A stretch of DNA of 17,013 nt, from contig MU001495.1 in the NCBI GenBank assembly GCA_010093485.1, positions 1,281,230 to 1,298,242 of the forward strand. Reading direction: 5' to 3'. The stretch comes from Karstenula rhodostoma CBS 690.94. Taxonomy: Eukaryota; Ascomycota; Dothideomycetes; Pleosporales; Didymosphaeriaceae. The notes under the pieces are model-generated. The model did no database searches. It worked only from the letters and a program-made list of their open reading frames with translations, and was not told where the DNA came from. This document shows positions 10,073 to 16,861 of this stretch, piece after piece; position 1 is the stretch's first letter; every line of letters begins with the position of its first letter. Made by a program: the position numbers and the translations under genes.

Positions 10073-10300
10073 CCTTATTAACTCTCTATAGTTAGATTTC
10101 TTATATATTAGTAGGTATATACTAAGTCTATTTTAGATAGTTTAGTACTATACCCTTTTTAGTTAGCCTATATATAGATACTAAGTAAGCCTTAGTTACT
10201 TTTTTAATCCCCCTTTATTTATATATTAGTAAAGTATAATATACCTTTTTATCCCCCCTACTTTATTAAGTTACCCTACCTTATAGTGAATCTCTATAAT

Positions 10301-10312
10301 ATATATATAGTA
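10301..10312. repeat. Target-site duplication of Y1, right copy
   Basis: ATATATATAGTA, matching 1542-1553; X1 sequence resumes after it. Confidence 0.7.
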
Positions 10313-10494
10313 TTACTAATATAATATTACTAACTTAGGGTAGAATTATCTCTATAGTAGTTAACTAGGAATAGGGACTTTATTAGTAAGTAGTAAGAGC
10401 TAATTATAATAGTTCTTAAAGATTAAAAAAAGCTAGACTTTATAATAAAAGTAATTATAATTAAGTTAGAGTAACCTATATAGTTAATAAATAT
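10301..10494 (-). pseudogene. X1 ORF, 5' half
   Basis: This is the N-terminal half of the X ORF on the minus strand. It starts at an ATA (10492-10494) that aligns with the ATA at 15632 in X2 and was probably ATG. It reads IFINYIGYSN, then IKSS, then SYYLLIKSLFL, matching X2 (IFINYIGFSN, IKSN, SYYLYIKSLFL). One 3-base and one 4-base length difference from X2 occur; the second shifts the frame just before the Y1 insertion site. Confidence 0.55.
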
Positions 10495-10539
10495 AAAATA
10501 AATAATAATAGCTTTATAGGATATATAAAAAAGTAGTTA

Positions 10540-10625
10540 GTAATATTAATAGTAATAATAAGTAGGTAATATTAATAGTAATAATAGGTAGATAATATTA
10601 ATAGTAATAGTAATAGTAATAGGGT
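10540..10625. repeat. Degenerate minisatellite in X1 upstream region
   Basis: TAATATTAATAGTAATAATAGG-type units repeat three to four times, in reverse orientation to the 14-bp array of X2 (15473-15570). X1 has only about two recognisable 14-bp units, so the array length differs between copies. Between 10626 and 10787 I see further X upstream sequence, with a short TAAGCTA-type repeat and no gene. Confidence 0.65.
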
Positions 10626-10786
10626 AAGCTATAAACTATAAGCTATAAGTAAAAGTTAAAAATATTAGTAAGTATAAGTAAGGAGAGTTCGTATTAAATA
10701 ACTATTAGTTAGTATTACACTAATAATTAAAAAAGTATAAAAATATATAAAATAAGTATTAAAAAAGGATAAAAAGTTCTTTTCTA

Positions 10787-10797
10787 TTATAAGTATA
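10787..10797. repeat. Target-site duplication of Y copy C, left
   Basis: TTATAAGTATA, repeated at 10957-10967. X2, which lacks this insertion, has a single related site. Confidence 0.85.
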
Positions 10798-10956
10798 TAT
10801 ATATATTATATATAATCACTATAAGGGTAGGTAAATTAATAAAGTAAGGGGGATAAAAAGGTACGTTGTGCTTTACCAATACACGAATAAAGGGGGACTA
10901 AAAAAGCGGCTAAGGCTTACCCAGTATCTATATATAGGCTAACTAAAAAGGATAGT
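10798..10956 (-). mobile_element. Y copy C: 5'-truncated Y fragment in X1
   Basis: This 159-bp fragment reads on the minus strand. It starts near ACTATCCTTTTTAGTTAGCC and ends TATATAATATATATATA. An exact 11-bp duplication flanks it. The part at about 10858-10920 keeps CpA, TpG and CpG (GTTGTGC, CCAATACACG, GCGGC). The part nearer its 5' end (10922-10956) looks RIPped. Confidence 0.88.
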
Positions 10957-10967
10957 TTATAAGTATA
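10957..10967. repeat. Target-site duplication of Y copy C, right
   Basis: TTATAAGTATA, identical to 10787-10797. Confidence 0.85.
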
Positions 10968-10983
10968 CTATATAGTTCTATAG

Positions 10984-11003
10984 ACCTGGATTAGAATCTA
11001 GGC
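10984..11003. repeat. Palindrome at the 5' end of X1
   Basis: CCTGGATT-AG-AATCTAGG pairs as an 8-bp stem with one C/T mismatch that RIP explains. X2 has the same structure at 15229-15246. It lies within the first 25 bases of the element, next to the duplication. Confidence 0.75.
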
Positions 11004-11007
11004 TATT

Positions 11008-11016
11008 TAAATACTT
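11008..11016. repeat. Target-site duplication of X1, right copy
   Basis: TAAATACTT, identical to 861-869. Confidence 0.8.
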
Positions 11017-13260
11017 AAAATAGTTATAATATATATAGAAAGTAGTTTTCTACTTATCTCCTTCTATAATATAGACTTAATAGTAGGCTTCTTTTAAGTT
11101 AAGCTTTATAAAAATCTTTACTTACTTAAACTAATTAAGTAACTTTATAATTAAGGGTAGTAATCTATAGTTTTTAATTATAATCTTATTAAACCCTCTA
11201 TAATTAATATAGAGGTAAAGACTATTATTCTTCTTTTTTATAAAAAGAATTAGTATCTCTATAGATAACTTAAAGTAGTATATCTACTCTTTTATAAAAT
11301 ACTCCTCTATATACTTCTAAAGTATTTTAAGTTCTAATACTAAAAAATTATATATAGGGAAATAAGGAGGTTACTTCTTTTTCTTAAAATCTATATATAA
11401 ATTATACTTATTATAGTCTATAAGTACTTTATAATTTTTACTTATAGTAATATTAATAAACTTAAAATAATATTATAATATTATAGTTAAATTAGACTTA
11501 GTAGGTCTAGATAGTAATAGTTAGTTAGTACCTAATATAATATAGATATATACTATTATATATAAGTTTTAAAGAGTATAATTAAACTATTCTAGTTTTT
11601 CTATACTAATTTTCTTAAAGAGTTACTTTACTTTAGTATAGTATCTTTAAAAGAGGATATACCTACTAGTAATATTAACTTTTAAATTATACTTATTAAA
11701 CTAGAGTAATTTTAAGAAGATATTATATCTAGTAATATTAGCTATTATAAAAAATATTATTTATAGTTACTTATAACTTTATAAATTTATAAGGGCTATT
11801 TTAAATACTATTATACTATATACTTTTATTTTAGAGCTATTTACTACCTTTAATAATAACTCTATTAGAGGTATAATATTAGCCTTAAGCCTTATTACTA
11901 TTTATAGTAATACTAGATTAAGCGCTAATACTAAATCTATAAGAGTATTAAGTAGTTTTTTATTAACTTTAGTTTTAATAATTAATATCCCTTTAGGCTA
12001 GTTATATAACTAGTTAAATAGAAAGCTAATATCTTTAACCTTTAAGACTTAGTTAATATAATTTATAACTATATTAATATAGGTAGAAAAGGTAGCTATA
12101 ATTCTATCTAATTTTCTTTTTCCTAAATTATATAACTTATTTTTAGTAAACTTTATATTATTTAAACTAGTAGTAGTAGGCTTATTTAAAAAAGGATAAT
12201 TATATTTAATATATTTTTATATATTATAATATTAGTATATTATAAGCTAGTTAATATTAGTAACTCTACTTAATACTATTTTAAACTAATTAAGGCTATT
12301 TCTTTACTTTCTATTTTATTTATTTCTTTTTTAAGGTTTATTATCTCTTCTAAAGTCTACTTTAGACTATAAGCCTTTACCTATTTAATTTAGCTAGTAA
12401 CTACTTTTAGTAGTTATATAGTTTAGTTATTTAGTATAATAGATAATAAAGGCCTACTATTTAATATTAATAACTATTATTTTAAGCTTAGATTATATAG
12501 ATTATAGTCTCTATTAAATATAGGGTAAAAAGTATCCTATATACTTAAGTTTTTACTATTTATTATTAGTTATTTTAAGTTCTTCTTAGTATTCTTATAT
12601 ATAGTCTAAAAGGTTAAGTAGTAATTAACTTAGCTATTATTAATACTTTTTAAGCTAATTATATACTAATTAGTATTATTTTTTAGGAGATTCTAAAACT
12701 TATAATATCTTTACTTATAAAGTCTTTTAAGTTCTAGTTTATAAAGAATTCTATAACTATTAGAATTAAACTTCTATTCTCTATATAGTTTAGTATATAT
12801 TAGTAATAAACTAGAGAGTATAATTAATCTTTAAAGTATTTAATATAAAGTATTTTATAAATAATTAAAAATATAGCTTATAATTATCCCTTTAGTAATT
12901 ATAGTTATACCTATCCTTTTAAGAGTACTTATATAGTTACTTTTAAGTTAATAGTTATAAAGATAGTATTCTTAATACTATAATTTATAATATTATATTT
13001 TTTATAGGCTTAGAAAGGACTATAAAGTCCTCTACTTTAATATATTACTATATTATATTAATATATTAGAATTTATTAGTATTCTTCTAGTTTTTAAGCT
13101 AACTCTAGGCTTTTTTTAGGTTATTAAAGTAACTATTAGCTACTTAGCCTATTTTAGGTATATTTATTTCTAATAAGCTTAAATAATTATTAAGTAGTAC
13201 TATTTAGTATTAACTAGTAAATAGTATTAGTAGTTATACTAATAAATCTATAATAGAAAA
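11017..13260 (-). pseudogene. Ty3/gypsy gag-pol remnant: gag-like, protease, RT N-terminal half
   Basis: This is the 5' part of the gypsy gene that resumes at 867. Reading down from 13260: SLLEINIPKIG, stop, VANSYFNNLKKA (13190-13100), probably gag-like. Around 11935-12000 PKGILIIKTKVNKKLLNTLID matches the lead-in to the aspartic protease motif (expected ALIDSGA). The residues after LID are LVLALNL, so the active site is decayed. At about 11165-11290 comes FIKKKNNSLYLYINYRGFN and KNYRLLPLI, matching RT motif FVKKKDGSLRxCxDYRxLNKxTxKNxYPLPLI. At about 11045-11110 IFIKLNLKEAYY (expected IFTKLDLRxAYH) holds the first catalytic D, now N. RT breaks at YFKYL, where X1 inserted. No LTR was found. 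Confidence 0.85.
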
Positions 13261-13575
13261 ATAAAGGGTAAAAAAAATTTTTTTTTCTTAAATATACTTT
13301 TATTATCTAGCTCTTTTATATAAGTATTAGATAGTAAGAGATTATTAGCTATTATATCTAAATATATATTATCTAGAGTAAATAAAGTTAGACTACTTAT
13401 AAAATAAAAAGAGTAATTTAAATATTAGAATTCTAGTATAAGTAATATAGCTTTAACCTCTAAAGTAGATAAAAGATATAGTATTAGATAAATAAATTAC
13501 TACTAGATCCCTCTATTAGTATTTATAGCTATATACCCCTTACTATTATATAACTTCTCTAGCTAGGTATAAGGT
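13261..13575 (-). other. Coding-like remnant of unknown origin upstream of the gypsy
   Basis: No gene is recognisable. On the minus strand one frame from about 13575 to 13290 is fairly open, with residues such as STLEVKAILLILEF, SLTLFTLDNIYLD and SNTYIKELDNKSIFKK. It ends at a symmetrical A8/T9 run (13269-13287). It could be the N-terminal part of the gypsy ORF or a separate older insertion. It does not match the copia. Confidence 0.35.
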
Positions 13576-13758
13576 ACCTCTAGTTATAATAGTAGTAGTT
13601 AATTAAATAATTCTATACCTCTATAGAACGCGCTAGAAAGTAATTTAATTTAGTAGATATAATAGTCTAGACCTACTTATTTATAGAGATATATCTTTTA
13701 TAAATAATCTATTAATAAGATAATTATCTTATAGGTATATTACTCTACTATTTAGTAG

Positions 13759-13771
13759 TATAGTTCTATAA
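13759..13771. repeat. Target-site duplication of Y copy D, left
   Basis: TATAGTTCTATAA, repeated exactly at 13908-13920. Copia 1 has the site once, near 7428-7440. Confidence 0.9.
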
Positions 13772-13907
13772 GCCTGTGTATAGATACTAGACAAGCCTTA
13801 GCCGCTTTTTTAGTCCCCCTTTATTTATGTATTAGTAAAGTATAATATACCTTTTTATCCCCCCTACTTTATTAAGTTACCCTACCTTATAGTAAATCTC
13901 TATAATA
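13772..13907 (+). mobile_element. Y copy D: 5'-truncated Y fragment in copia 2
   Basis: At 136 bp this is the shortest Y copy. It begins GCCTGTGTATAGATACTAG and ends at the common 3' end CTCTATAATA. It carries the only plus-strand ATG I saw in the window (13827-13829). The empty site in copia 1 proves the insertion. Confidence 0.9.
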
Positions 13908-13920
13908 TATAGTTCTATAA
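13908..13920. repeat. Target-site duplication of Y copy D, right
   Basis: TATAGTTCTATAA, identical to 13759-13771. Confidence 0.9.
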
Positions 13921-14148
13921 AAGGTAGTTTATTAAATTATAATTATAATTTTAACTATAGAAGTAGAGCTTTTTACTCTAGAATATATTAGTAAAAAAGT
14001 AATAGCTTTAAAGTACTTCTTTACTAAACTTATACTTAACTTAGAATTACTCTAGTAAATCTACTATAATAACTAGTAGATAATTAGACTAGTAATTAGA
14101 AAAAATAAATAGATTACTATATACCTTTACTATATTAATATTTAAAAT
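13921..14148 (+). pseudogene. Copia 2 RNase H remnant
   Basis: It continues the frame of 13640-13758 (SLDLLIYRDISF) after copy D. The AEYxAL region is present as in copia 1 (SKKVIALKYFFTKL), with comparable RIP stops. It is split by D at 13772 and by E at 14163. Confidence 0.8.
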
Positions 14149-14162
14149 ATATAGCTAAGATA
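14149..14162. repeat. Target-site duplication of Y copy E, left
   Basis: ATATAGCTAAGATA, repeated exactly at 14319-14332. Confidence 0.9.
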
Positions 14163-14318
14163 TAATACTATACCCTTTTTAGTTAGTCTATATATAAACG
14201 CTAGATAAGCCTTAGCTACTTTTTTAGTCCTACTTTATTTATATATTAGTAAAGTATAACGCGCCTTTTTATCCCCCTAGCTTTATTAATTTACCTGCCC
14301 TTATAGTAATCGTATATA
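14163..14318 (+). mobile_element. Y copy E: 5'-truncated Y fragment in copia 2
   Basis: It is 156 bp, starts TAATACTATACCCTTTTTAG and ends near AATCGTATATA, so its last bases deviate from the CTCTATAATA of other copies. It is more RIPped than A, D or F (for example TACTATACCC for GCGCTACGCCC) but keeps a few CpG. The empty site lies near 7650-7665 in copia 1. Confidence 0.88.
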
Positions 14319-14332
14319 ATATAGCTAAGATA
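14319..14332. repeat. Target-site duplication of Y copy E, right
   Basis: ATATAGCTAAGATA, identical to 14149-14162. Confidence 0.9.
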
Positions 14333-14573
14333 AAAGTATATAAAGGGATTATTTAAAGTCTTATATTTTAAAATAAGTAAAATACCTATAGATAGTTTAA
14401 TAAAGGTACTATTAAAGTAATAGTTTACTAGATTTATATAGCTACTTAATCTTTAAGATATAAGTTTTATAATTATAGATATAAAAGAAATAAAGTAAGG
14501 AAAAATTTATTTAATTTAATTATAAAAAGTACTTTTTAATAAAAAAAATAAAAGAAAAATAAAAAAAAAATAA

Positions 14574-15222
14574 AAGAAATTTATCTTACTTAAATATATT
14601 AAGTATCTAATTAAAGAGCTTATAAAGCTAAGTATACTACTATATTTCTAATATATTAAAGTGCCTAATATATCTATATCTAAAGCTATCCTAACTATAA
14701 ATAGGAAATTCCTTAGTTTTAAAAAATCTACTATAATTATATAGATACTTTTTAGGGTAATTAAAGTTAGGCTACTACTAATCTATACTATAATAACTAA
14801 TACTTAGGCCTACTTTATAGAGCTACTATAAAATATAGTACTTATAAAAAATAAATATACTATATTTAGAAGTATATATAGCCTTTTATAAGCCTGCTTT
14901 TTAACTATTTATAGAGTAGACCTACTAGAAAGTAGATAAAGTAAAAATAAGAATAGTAAAAGTAGTAATAAGAGTAGAAAAAGTAAAGATAAAAATAGAG
15001 ATAAAAGTAAATAAAGGTAAAATAAGAATAAGTAAAGTAGAAATAAAAGTAAAAAAAATAAGAAAAAAAACTAGTTATAAAATAGAGGTTCTATAAAAGT
15101 AAAAAATAAGTCTTTTTTAATTTTTATTTTAAATCCTTTAGTATAGCTTAAATATATTACTATAAATAATTAACCTTATAAGCCTATATATAGTTAATAA
15201 GAATTTAAATAATAAGAAAAAT
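14574..15222 (+). pseudogene. Extra ORF of copia 2 (partial)
   Basis: Counterpart of the extra ORF at 7914 in copia 1. The frame is kept from 14574 to about 15060, including the charged Ser/Lys/Asn/Arg segment (14938-15060). A one-base length change in an A-run at about 15060 then shifts it. Residues shared by both copies include KLSILLYF, RLLLIYTII, RSIYN/RSIYS and YRVDLLESR. The 3' part is lost where X2 begins. Confidence 0.5.
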
Positions 15223-15228
15223 AACTAG

Positions 15229-15246
15229 TCTAGATTCTAATCTAGG
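15229..15246. repeat. Palindrome at the 5' end of X2
   Basis: CTAGATT-CT-AATCTAG is a perfect inverted repeat with a 2-base centre, equivalent to 10984-11003 in X1. Confidence 0.75.
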
Positions 15247-15420
15247 CCTATAGGACTATATAGTATATTTATAATAGGAGAGAGCTTTTTATTCTTCTTT
15301 AATACTTATTTTATATATTTTTATACTTTTTTAATTATTAGTATAATACTAACTAATAGTTATTTAAATACTAATTTATCTACTTACTTATACTTACTAA
15401 TATTCTTAACTTTTATCTAT

Positions 15421-15448
15421 AGCTTATAGCTTATAGCTTATAACTTAT
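15421..15448 (+). repeat. 7-bp tandem repeat in X2
   Basis: AGCTTAT three times followed by AACTTAT. X1 has a shorter version near 10625-10650 on the other strand. Confidence 0.8.
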
Positions 15449-15472
15449 TCTATTACTATTAATATTAATATT

Positions 15473-15570
15473 ACCTACCTATTATTACCTACCTATTATT
15501 ACCCGCCTATTATTATCTACCTATTATTACCCGCCTATTATTGCCTACCTATTATTACCTACCTATTATT
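15473..15570 (+). repeat. 14-bp minisatellite, seven units, in X2
   Basis: Seven contiguous copies of ACCTACCTATTATT with variants at positions 1-5 (ACCCGCCT, ATCTACCT, GCCTACCT). X1 has about two. The unit length is not a multiple of three and the array lies upstream of the ORF, so it is probably non-coding. Confidence 0.9.
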
Positions 15571-15631
15571 ACTATTAATATTACTTACTACTTTTTACTT
15601 TATCTACTATAGGGTAGCTACTACTACCTCT

Positions 15632-16195
15632 ATATTTATTAACTATATAGGCTTCTCTAACTTCTTAATTATAATTACCTTTACTATAAAGTCTAACTCT
15701 TTTTAGCTTTTAAAAATTATTATAATTATTTCTTACTACTTATATATAAAGTCCTTATTCTTAGCTAACTACTATAGTATTATTTCTATATAGTCTAGAT
15801 TAGTAATATTATATTAGTAATACTATATATATATATATAAGAAACTTACTAATAGACTTTATAATTATATAGTCTATAGCTATAACTTATAGTATTTATA
15901 TACTAGATTAATTATTATACTAATAAAGGTTAATTTACTAAATAATATATTAGATTTTATAATATATATAGTTAAATATATCTAGGTTACTAATAGACTT
16001 ACTAATAGAGTTACTACTAATATATACTATATTATATTTATTACTAAGGATTAGTTACTTATTATTATTAGCTATTTTAATAAAATAGAATATAATATAG
16101 GTCTCTTTCTATAAGAGCTAGCCTTTATATATAATATTATAAATTATTTATTATTAGTAGGTAACTTCTCTTTTATATTCTTTTTTAAATTATAA
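15632..16195 (+). pseudogene. X2 ORF (188 codons, unknown protein)
   Basis: The frame runs from an ATA at 15632 (probably once ATG, aligned with the start in X1) to TAA at 16193-16195. Interior stops are TAA/TAG only, around ten. It reads IFINYIGFSN and SYYLYIKSLFLANYYS near the start, KKLTNRLYNYIVYSYNL in the middle, and ITKD, stop, LLIIISYFNKIEYNIGLFL and FSFIFFFKL at the end. The frame crosses the (TA)n tract at 15824-15839 that Y1 used as its target in X1. I recognise no domain, and there is no RT, endonuclease or zinc-knuckle pattern. If X is non-autonomous this may be the coding part of a retroposed host mRNA or an ORF1-like protein. Confidence 0.55.
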
Positions 16196-16310
16196 TATTA
16201 TTAATATTTTATAATATTCTTAATATTTTATAACTTCTTTATAATTATATATTAGGTATTAGTAAATAAGAAGTATACTATTCTACTAGTATTATATAGT
16301 ATTATAGTAT

Positions 16311-16327
16311 TATAGTATTATAGTATA
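16311..16327. repeat. Probable target-site duplication of Y copy F, left
   Basis: TATAGTATTATAGTATA resembles TATAGTATTACTATA at 16654-16668, differing by two bases of length and by local repeat structure. X1 has no insertion here. Confidence 0.5.
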
Positions 16328-16653
16328 TATTATAGAGATTTACTATAAGGTAGGGTAACTTAATAAAGTAGGGGGGATAAAAAGGCGCGTTGTGCTTTAC
16401 CAATACACGAATAAAGGGGGACTAAAAAAGCGGCTAAGGTGTACCTAGCGTCTATACACAGGCTAACTAGAAAGGGCGTAGCGCCAAGCTAGCTAAAACA
16501 GGACTAGCGCGATACTAACCCTAAATAGACTTAGCGCGTACCCACTAATATATAAGAATTCTAACGATAGAGAGTTATTAATAGATAAAAAGGACAGTTC
16601 TTGTTAAGACTAGGAGAAAAATATATACAGGCGAGTGCCGCCGCCTATATCGC
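16328..16653 (-). mobile_element. Y copy F: longest GC-retaining Y fragment
   Basis: F is 326 bp on the minus strand and starts GCGATATAGGCGGCGGCAC. It is the least mutated Y copy, with many CpG, CpA and TpG, and can serve as the reference for the family's 3' region. Aligned to 10002-10300 it differs mainly by C-to-T and G-to-A in the other copy. The same small hairpin (GGCG-CTA-CGCC, about 16476-16487) occurs as in copy A. The empty site is in X1 near 1050-1080. Confidence 0.88.
16575..16653 (-). pseudogene. C-terminal end of the Y ORF in copy F
   Basis: The 5'-truncated F keeps the last 24 or so codons of the Y ORF in non-RIPped form: RYRRRHSPVYIFLLVLTRTV and then a short tail before TAA TAA (16575-16580). 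It defines the stop that is lost in Y1. Confidence 0.5.
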
Positions 16654-16668
16654 TATAGTATTACTATA
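16654..16668. repeat. Probable target-site duplication of Y copy F, right
   Basis: TATAGTATTACTATA; see the left copy at 16311-16327. Confidence 0.5.
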
Positions 16669-16728
16669 TTATATAACGCGTATAAGTAGGTTAATACTTA
16701 GTTAATTAAATCTAATACTATAGGTACC

Positions 16729-16743
16729 TTTTTTTTTTTTTTT
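16729..16743 (+). repeat. Internal T15 tract in X2 (a GA-rich tract in X1)
   Basis: Fifteen T here align with a GAAAGAAAGAAGAAAGG purine tract on the other strand of X1 (about 987-1003). G-to-A in a GA context is not the RIP pattern, so slippage or non-RIP mutation shaped it. Confidence 0.7.
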
Positions 16744-16842
16744 ATTATAAATAGTACTATTCTTTAGAGCTATTTAATAGAACTATATAGTACCTCTAGA
16801 TATTTCCTTATTACTAGGTAGTTATAATAGTAACTTTATATT

Positions 16843-16861
16843 AAAAAAAAAAAAAAAAAAA
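16843..16861 (+). repeat. Poly(A) tail of X2
   Basis: Nineteen A ending the region of homology with X1; followed by GTAAAG. Confidence 0.85.

Larger units (their letters stand above)
1554..10300 (+). mobile_element. Element Y1: long copy of the Y family, split by a copia insertion
   Basis: Y1 is inserted in the X1 ORF. Its own sequence is 1554-2391 plus 9827-10300, about 1.31 kb; the rest is the copia at 2392-9821 with its second TSD copy. Its last 300 bases (10002-10300) are the sequence shared by all shorter Y copies. Against copy F these 300 bases differ almost only by C/T and G/A; the first 27 positions show 14 differences, nearly all of them transitions. The 3' end is CTCTATAAT followed directly by the TA-rich duplication. 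A common 3' end with variable 5' ends is the hallmark of non-LTR retrotransposons. I cannot tell whether 1554 is the true 5' end or itself a truncation. No RT motif was found. Confidence 0.7.
868..11007 (-). mobile_element. Element X1: poly(A)-tailed retroelement inserted in gypsy RT (itself heavily interrupted)
   Basis: X1 reads on the minus strand from a palindromic 5' end (about 10984-11003) to a 19-nt poly(A) tail, seen as T at 868-886. A 9-bp duplication (TAAATACTT) flanks it. Its own sequence is 868-1553 plus about 10313-11007; 1554-10300 is element Y1 with a copia inside, and 10798-10956 is Y fragment C. Net length is about 1.2 kb. It is colinear in reverse with X2 (15226-16861), which lacks those insertions and so proves the nesting. 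The poly(A) tail and the 9-bp duplication indicate target-primed reverse transcription. I see no RT, so it is probably non-autonomous. Its ORF is described separately. Confidence 0.8.
13576..15225 (+). mobile_element. Copia 2: internal fragment of a second copia copy
   Basis: It is homologous to about 7240-8545 of the complete copia, covering the end of RT/RNase H, the pol end and most of the extra ORF. It has neither LTR. Apart from Y copies D and E the two copies keep register almost throughout. The coordinate offset is 6342 before the insertions and 6660 after them, against 319 bases added by D and E with their duplications. The right limit is where X2 begins. The left limit is uncertain by about 10 bases. 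A CGCG at 13629-13632 survives here but is TATA in copia 1, so the two copies decayed independently. Confidence 0.85.
15226..16861 (+). mobile_element. Element X2: second copy of the poly(A)-tailed X family
   Basis: X2 begins with the palindrome at 15229-15246 and ends with A19 (16843-16861). It contains Y copy F (16328-16653). Without F it is about 1.3 kb. It aligns in reverse with both halves of X1 and so supplies the empty site for Y1 and for Y copy C. The order is 5' palindrome, upstream region with 7-bp and 14-bp repeats, ORF (15632-16195), a 3' region with a purine/poly(A) tract, and the tail. I could not find a convincing duplication for X2: the left flank is copia 2, and the right flank does not continue copia 2. 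Confidence 0.8.

Noticed and set aside
10984..11004. tRNA gene or tRNA-derived SINE head (box-B-like GATTCTAATCC)
   Set aside because: No box A at the right spacing and no cloverleaf; the sequence is explained by a palindrome at the element's first bases.
11008..13575. LTR of the gypsy element
   Set aside because: No direct repeat partner for any terminal sequence is present in the window; the left end is cut by the window and the right end is unclear.
15473..15570. CRISPR-like array
   Set aside because: Units are 14 bp and contiguous, with no spacers; it is a minisatellite inside X2.
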